Assembly: GCF_021513195.1 (NCBI RefSeq)
Contig: NZ_CP090974.1
Span: forward strand, 694,001 to 758,000
Length of the DNA stretch: 64,000 nt
From: Shewanella sp. OMA3-2
GTDB taxonomy: Bacteria; Pseudomonadota; Gammaproteobacteria; Enterobacterales; Shewanellaceae
Direction of reading: 5' to 3'
Shown here: positions 61,780-64,000 of the stretch, piece after piece
How the letters are laid out: each line of letters begins with the position of its first letter
Numbering within the stretch: position 1 is the first letter of the stretch
The notes under the pieces: model-generated
What the model saw: the letters and a program-made list of their open reading frames with translations, nothing else
The model's database searches: none
Told to the model about the DNA's origin: nothing
Translations under genes and position numbers: made by a program

Positions 61780-62244
61780 CTAGCCCACCATATAAGTGCC
61801 AGTACCGAAGGCAATATGAGTTCCTTCTTCATTATGTAATTCCATACGGCAGACCGAGACCCGGTTACCAGAGCGAATAACGCTGCCTGTACCTGTGAAT
61901 ATTTGACCTCTACCAGGGCGAAGATAATCAATGCGCATATCAATTGTACTTAAGGTGGTGAGACGCTGTTGCAGCTCATCAATTTGCCAATCATCTCGGC
62001 TGGCAACTAACCCTGCAAAAACGGTTAAACCGCCGACAACATCAAGTATTGTGGCGGTTACTCCACCATGAAGAATATTTTGGTGAATATTGCCAATTAA
62101 TTCAGGTTTCATCTTAATGGCCACTTCGACGCCATGAATATCGTAACGTATGATGTCTAATCCAAGTAGATTATGAAATGGGACATGTTTATCGAAAATC
62201 TCCGCAACTTGCTGTAAAACTTGCGCTTGAATAGCTGTTGTCAT
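61780..62244 (-). CDS. YigI-like hotdog-fold acyl-CoA thioesterase
   Basis: This 154-residue protein is of the PaaI/YigI type. It has HNLLGLDIIRYDIHGVEVAIKMKPEL, then the hotdog helix region NILHGGVTATILDVVGGLTVF (HGG near 56 with catalytic acid D67), and GTGSVIRSGNRVSVCRMELHNEEG near the end. The length equals E. coli YigI (155). Such enzymes hydrolyse medium- or long-chain acyl-CoA; the exact substrate cannot be read here. It is divergent from recQ, with 166 bp between. Confidence 0.85.
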   Translation of the reverse strand: MTTAIQAQVLQQVAEIFDKHVPFHNLLGLDIIRYDIHGVEVAIKMKPELIGNIHQNILHGGVTATILDVVGGLTVFAGLVASRDDWQIDELQQRLTTLSTIDMRIDYLRPGRGQIFTGTGSVIRSGNRVSVCRMELHNEEGTHIAFGTGTYMVG

Positions 62245-62410
62245 GTTCGCCCTTGGGTTGTATTAAACGTAGAGTATTTAATCTAGCGTTAATTCGCATC
62301 ATTTGAAAGAGGTGAATGTTGTTTAAGCCAAGACATCTCTGCATGGGTGCTTTAGAATAGTCGACTCATTTTGTTTTGTTCAACCAACATGGATATCCTA
62401 TTACCCGCTG

Positions 62411-64000
62411 ATGACATCACAACCACTTCAAGCAACTCATACTGATTTATTAGCTGTACAATTGCAGCAAGTCTTTGGTTATCGCGATTTTCGCGATGGT
62501 CAGCGTGAGGTTATTGAGCAAGCTTTATCCGGCAACGATACCTTGGTCATTATGCCAACCGGTGGCGGTAAAAGCATGTGTTACCAGTTACCAGCGTTGG
62601 TTATGTCTGGACTAACAATTGTGGTGTCACCGTTAATCTCTTTAATGAAAGATCAAGTCGATAGCTTAAGACAAAGTGGTGTGAGTGCGGCTTATTTAAA
62701 TTCATCTTTGCCACGGGAACAAAGCGCCGCTATTTTACGTCAGTTGCACCAAGGCGAGATTAAGCTGCTTTACGTTTCTCCAGAACGATTATTAAGACCA
62801 GATTTTATTGAGCGCATGCATGAACTTACCATTTCATTGTTTGCCGTTGATGAAGCCCATTGTATTAGTCAATGGGGCCATGACTTTCGACCTGAGTATG
62901 CCGCACTCGGTGCGCTTAAAGAGCATTTCCCACATATTCCATTAATGGCGTTAACGGCAACAGCAGATCAGGCTACCCGCCAAAGCATTTGTGAACGACT
63001 GCACATTCAGCCCTATATATTATTAGCCAGTTTTGACCGGCCCAATATTCGTTATACCGTGGCGGAAAAATTAAATGCCGCCAATCAATTACGCCAATAT
63101 CTCCAAGTCCAAAATGGTGCCAGTGGCATTATTTATTGTAGTAGTCGTCGCAGAGTTGATGAGGTGTCTGAGCGCTTGCGCTTACAAGGTTTTAAAGCGC
63201 AAGGTTATCATGCAGGCATGAGTCAGGATGATCGGGCGGATATACAAGATAAATTTCTAAAAGATCAAGTTGATATAGTCGTTGCGACAGTGGCATTTGG
63301 TATGGGAATTAATAAATCGAATGTGCGGTTTGTAGTGCATTACGATATTCCTAAAAGTATTGAATCTTATTATCAAGAAACTGGCCGTGCCGGTCGCGAT
63401 GGCCTAGAAGCCGAAGCCTACATGTTATTTGACCCCGCCGATATAGGGCGGGTACGACACTTGATTGAACAATCTGAACCAGGTCCACAGCAACAGGTTG
63501 AGTTTCATAAATTGCACACTATGGCTGCATTTGCTGAGGCACAGACTTGCCGTCGTCAGGTGCTACTGCATTATTTTGATGAGAGTGCCTCTGAACCCTG
63601 TGGTAACTGCGACATTTGTCTTGACCCTCCTAAACGATATAACGGCACTGAAGATGCACAAAAAGTACTGTCTTGCGTGTTTAGATTACAGCAACGTTTT
63701 GGTATGCATCATATTATTGACGTACTTAGGGGTTCTAAGGCCGCGAATGTGATAGACAGGGGGCACGACAAGCTGACAACTTGGGGAATTGGTGCTGATA
63801 AGTCTGCTGAGCACTGGTTAAGTGTACTTAGGCAATTAATCCACCTTGGTTTAGCCAGTCAAGATATTACCCGGGCTCAAGTATTCGCTTAAATCCTGCC
63901 GCACGGCCTATTTTAAAAGCTGAAATGGCGCTGATGTTAGCTGAGCCGCGGATTCAGTTATTAGATGTAAAACGTAAGCCCAATACCCGTTCGGTGCAGC
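62411..64000 (+). CDS. recQ: ATP-dependent DNA helicase RecQ, 5' part, one frameshift
   Basis: This 3'-5' helicase works in recombination and repair. Motifs: [12 protein letters not shown] (Q motif, about 21-32), [15 protein letters not shown] (Walker A), [19 protein letters not shown] (DEAH), [13 protein letters not shown], and [11 protein letters not shown] (motif VI). The four zinc Cys are in TCRRQ and CGNCDIC. A frameshift near 63884-63885 (GTATTCGC should be GTATTTCGC) stops the first frame at 63892; the other frame then continues [18 protein letters not shown] to the window edge, within the RQC/HRDC linker. The 3' end lies outside the window. Confidence 0.93.

Overview
The window is chromosomal DNA of a gammaproteobacterium, most probably a marine Shewanella. 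The rRNA operon order (16S, tRNA-Ile, tRNA-Ala, 23S, 5S), the division and cell wall cluster without ddlB, the cpxRA/cpxP pair and the ntrBC-typA-glnA neighbourhood all fit that genus. The assignment rests on gene content and protein character, not on a search.

Layout: 1-1049 is the end of an M16 peptidase gene. 1275-12494 is a small exported-protein gene split by a 10.66-kb insertion at 1605-12264. The insertion has an intact IS66-family element on the left, a 299-bp IS66 remnant on the right, and 8-bp direct repeats (AGCTATTT) outside. Between them lie an IS3 fragment, a small Cys/His-rich exported protein, a heavy-metal RND efflux operon (CzcC-, CzcB-, CzcA-like) and a CDF zinc-type exporter. 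This composite transposon is the main accessory element. 12495-31676 is core genome: trmL, a BON-MscS channel, cpxRA/cpxP, fieF, ntrBC, ppnP, typA, glnA, fadL, glpK.

32307-50848 holds the division and cell wall cluster mraZ-rsmH-ftsL-ftsI-murE-murF-mraY-murD-ftsW-murG-murC-ftsQ-ftsA-ftsZ followed by lpxC, a divergent DUF721/dciA-like gene and an M23 peptidase. Many of these genes overlap by 1-11 bases, so they are probably co-transcribed and translationally coupled. secA follows at 50906-53629. 53834-59811 is a complete rRNA operon with promoter, boxA sites and processing stems. It is followed by an unusual tandem array of decayed copies of the 5S 3' end, each full copy with its own terminator. 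The window ends with rarD, a hotdog thioesterase gene and recQ, which runs off the edge.

Regulation visible in the sequence: NtrC-type dyads upstream of both ntrB and glnA, and a sigma-54-type element before glnA (nitrogen control); a CpxR box before cpxP (envelope stress); MraZ-type repeats before mraZ; and a GC-rich discriminator at the rRNA promoter.

Data quality: mraY, murD (twice), ntrC (twice) and recQ (once) are broken by apparent single-base losses, each explicable as loss from a homopolymer run. Two of these genes are essential, so base-calling or assembly error is more likely than true pseudogenes.
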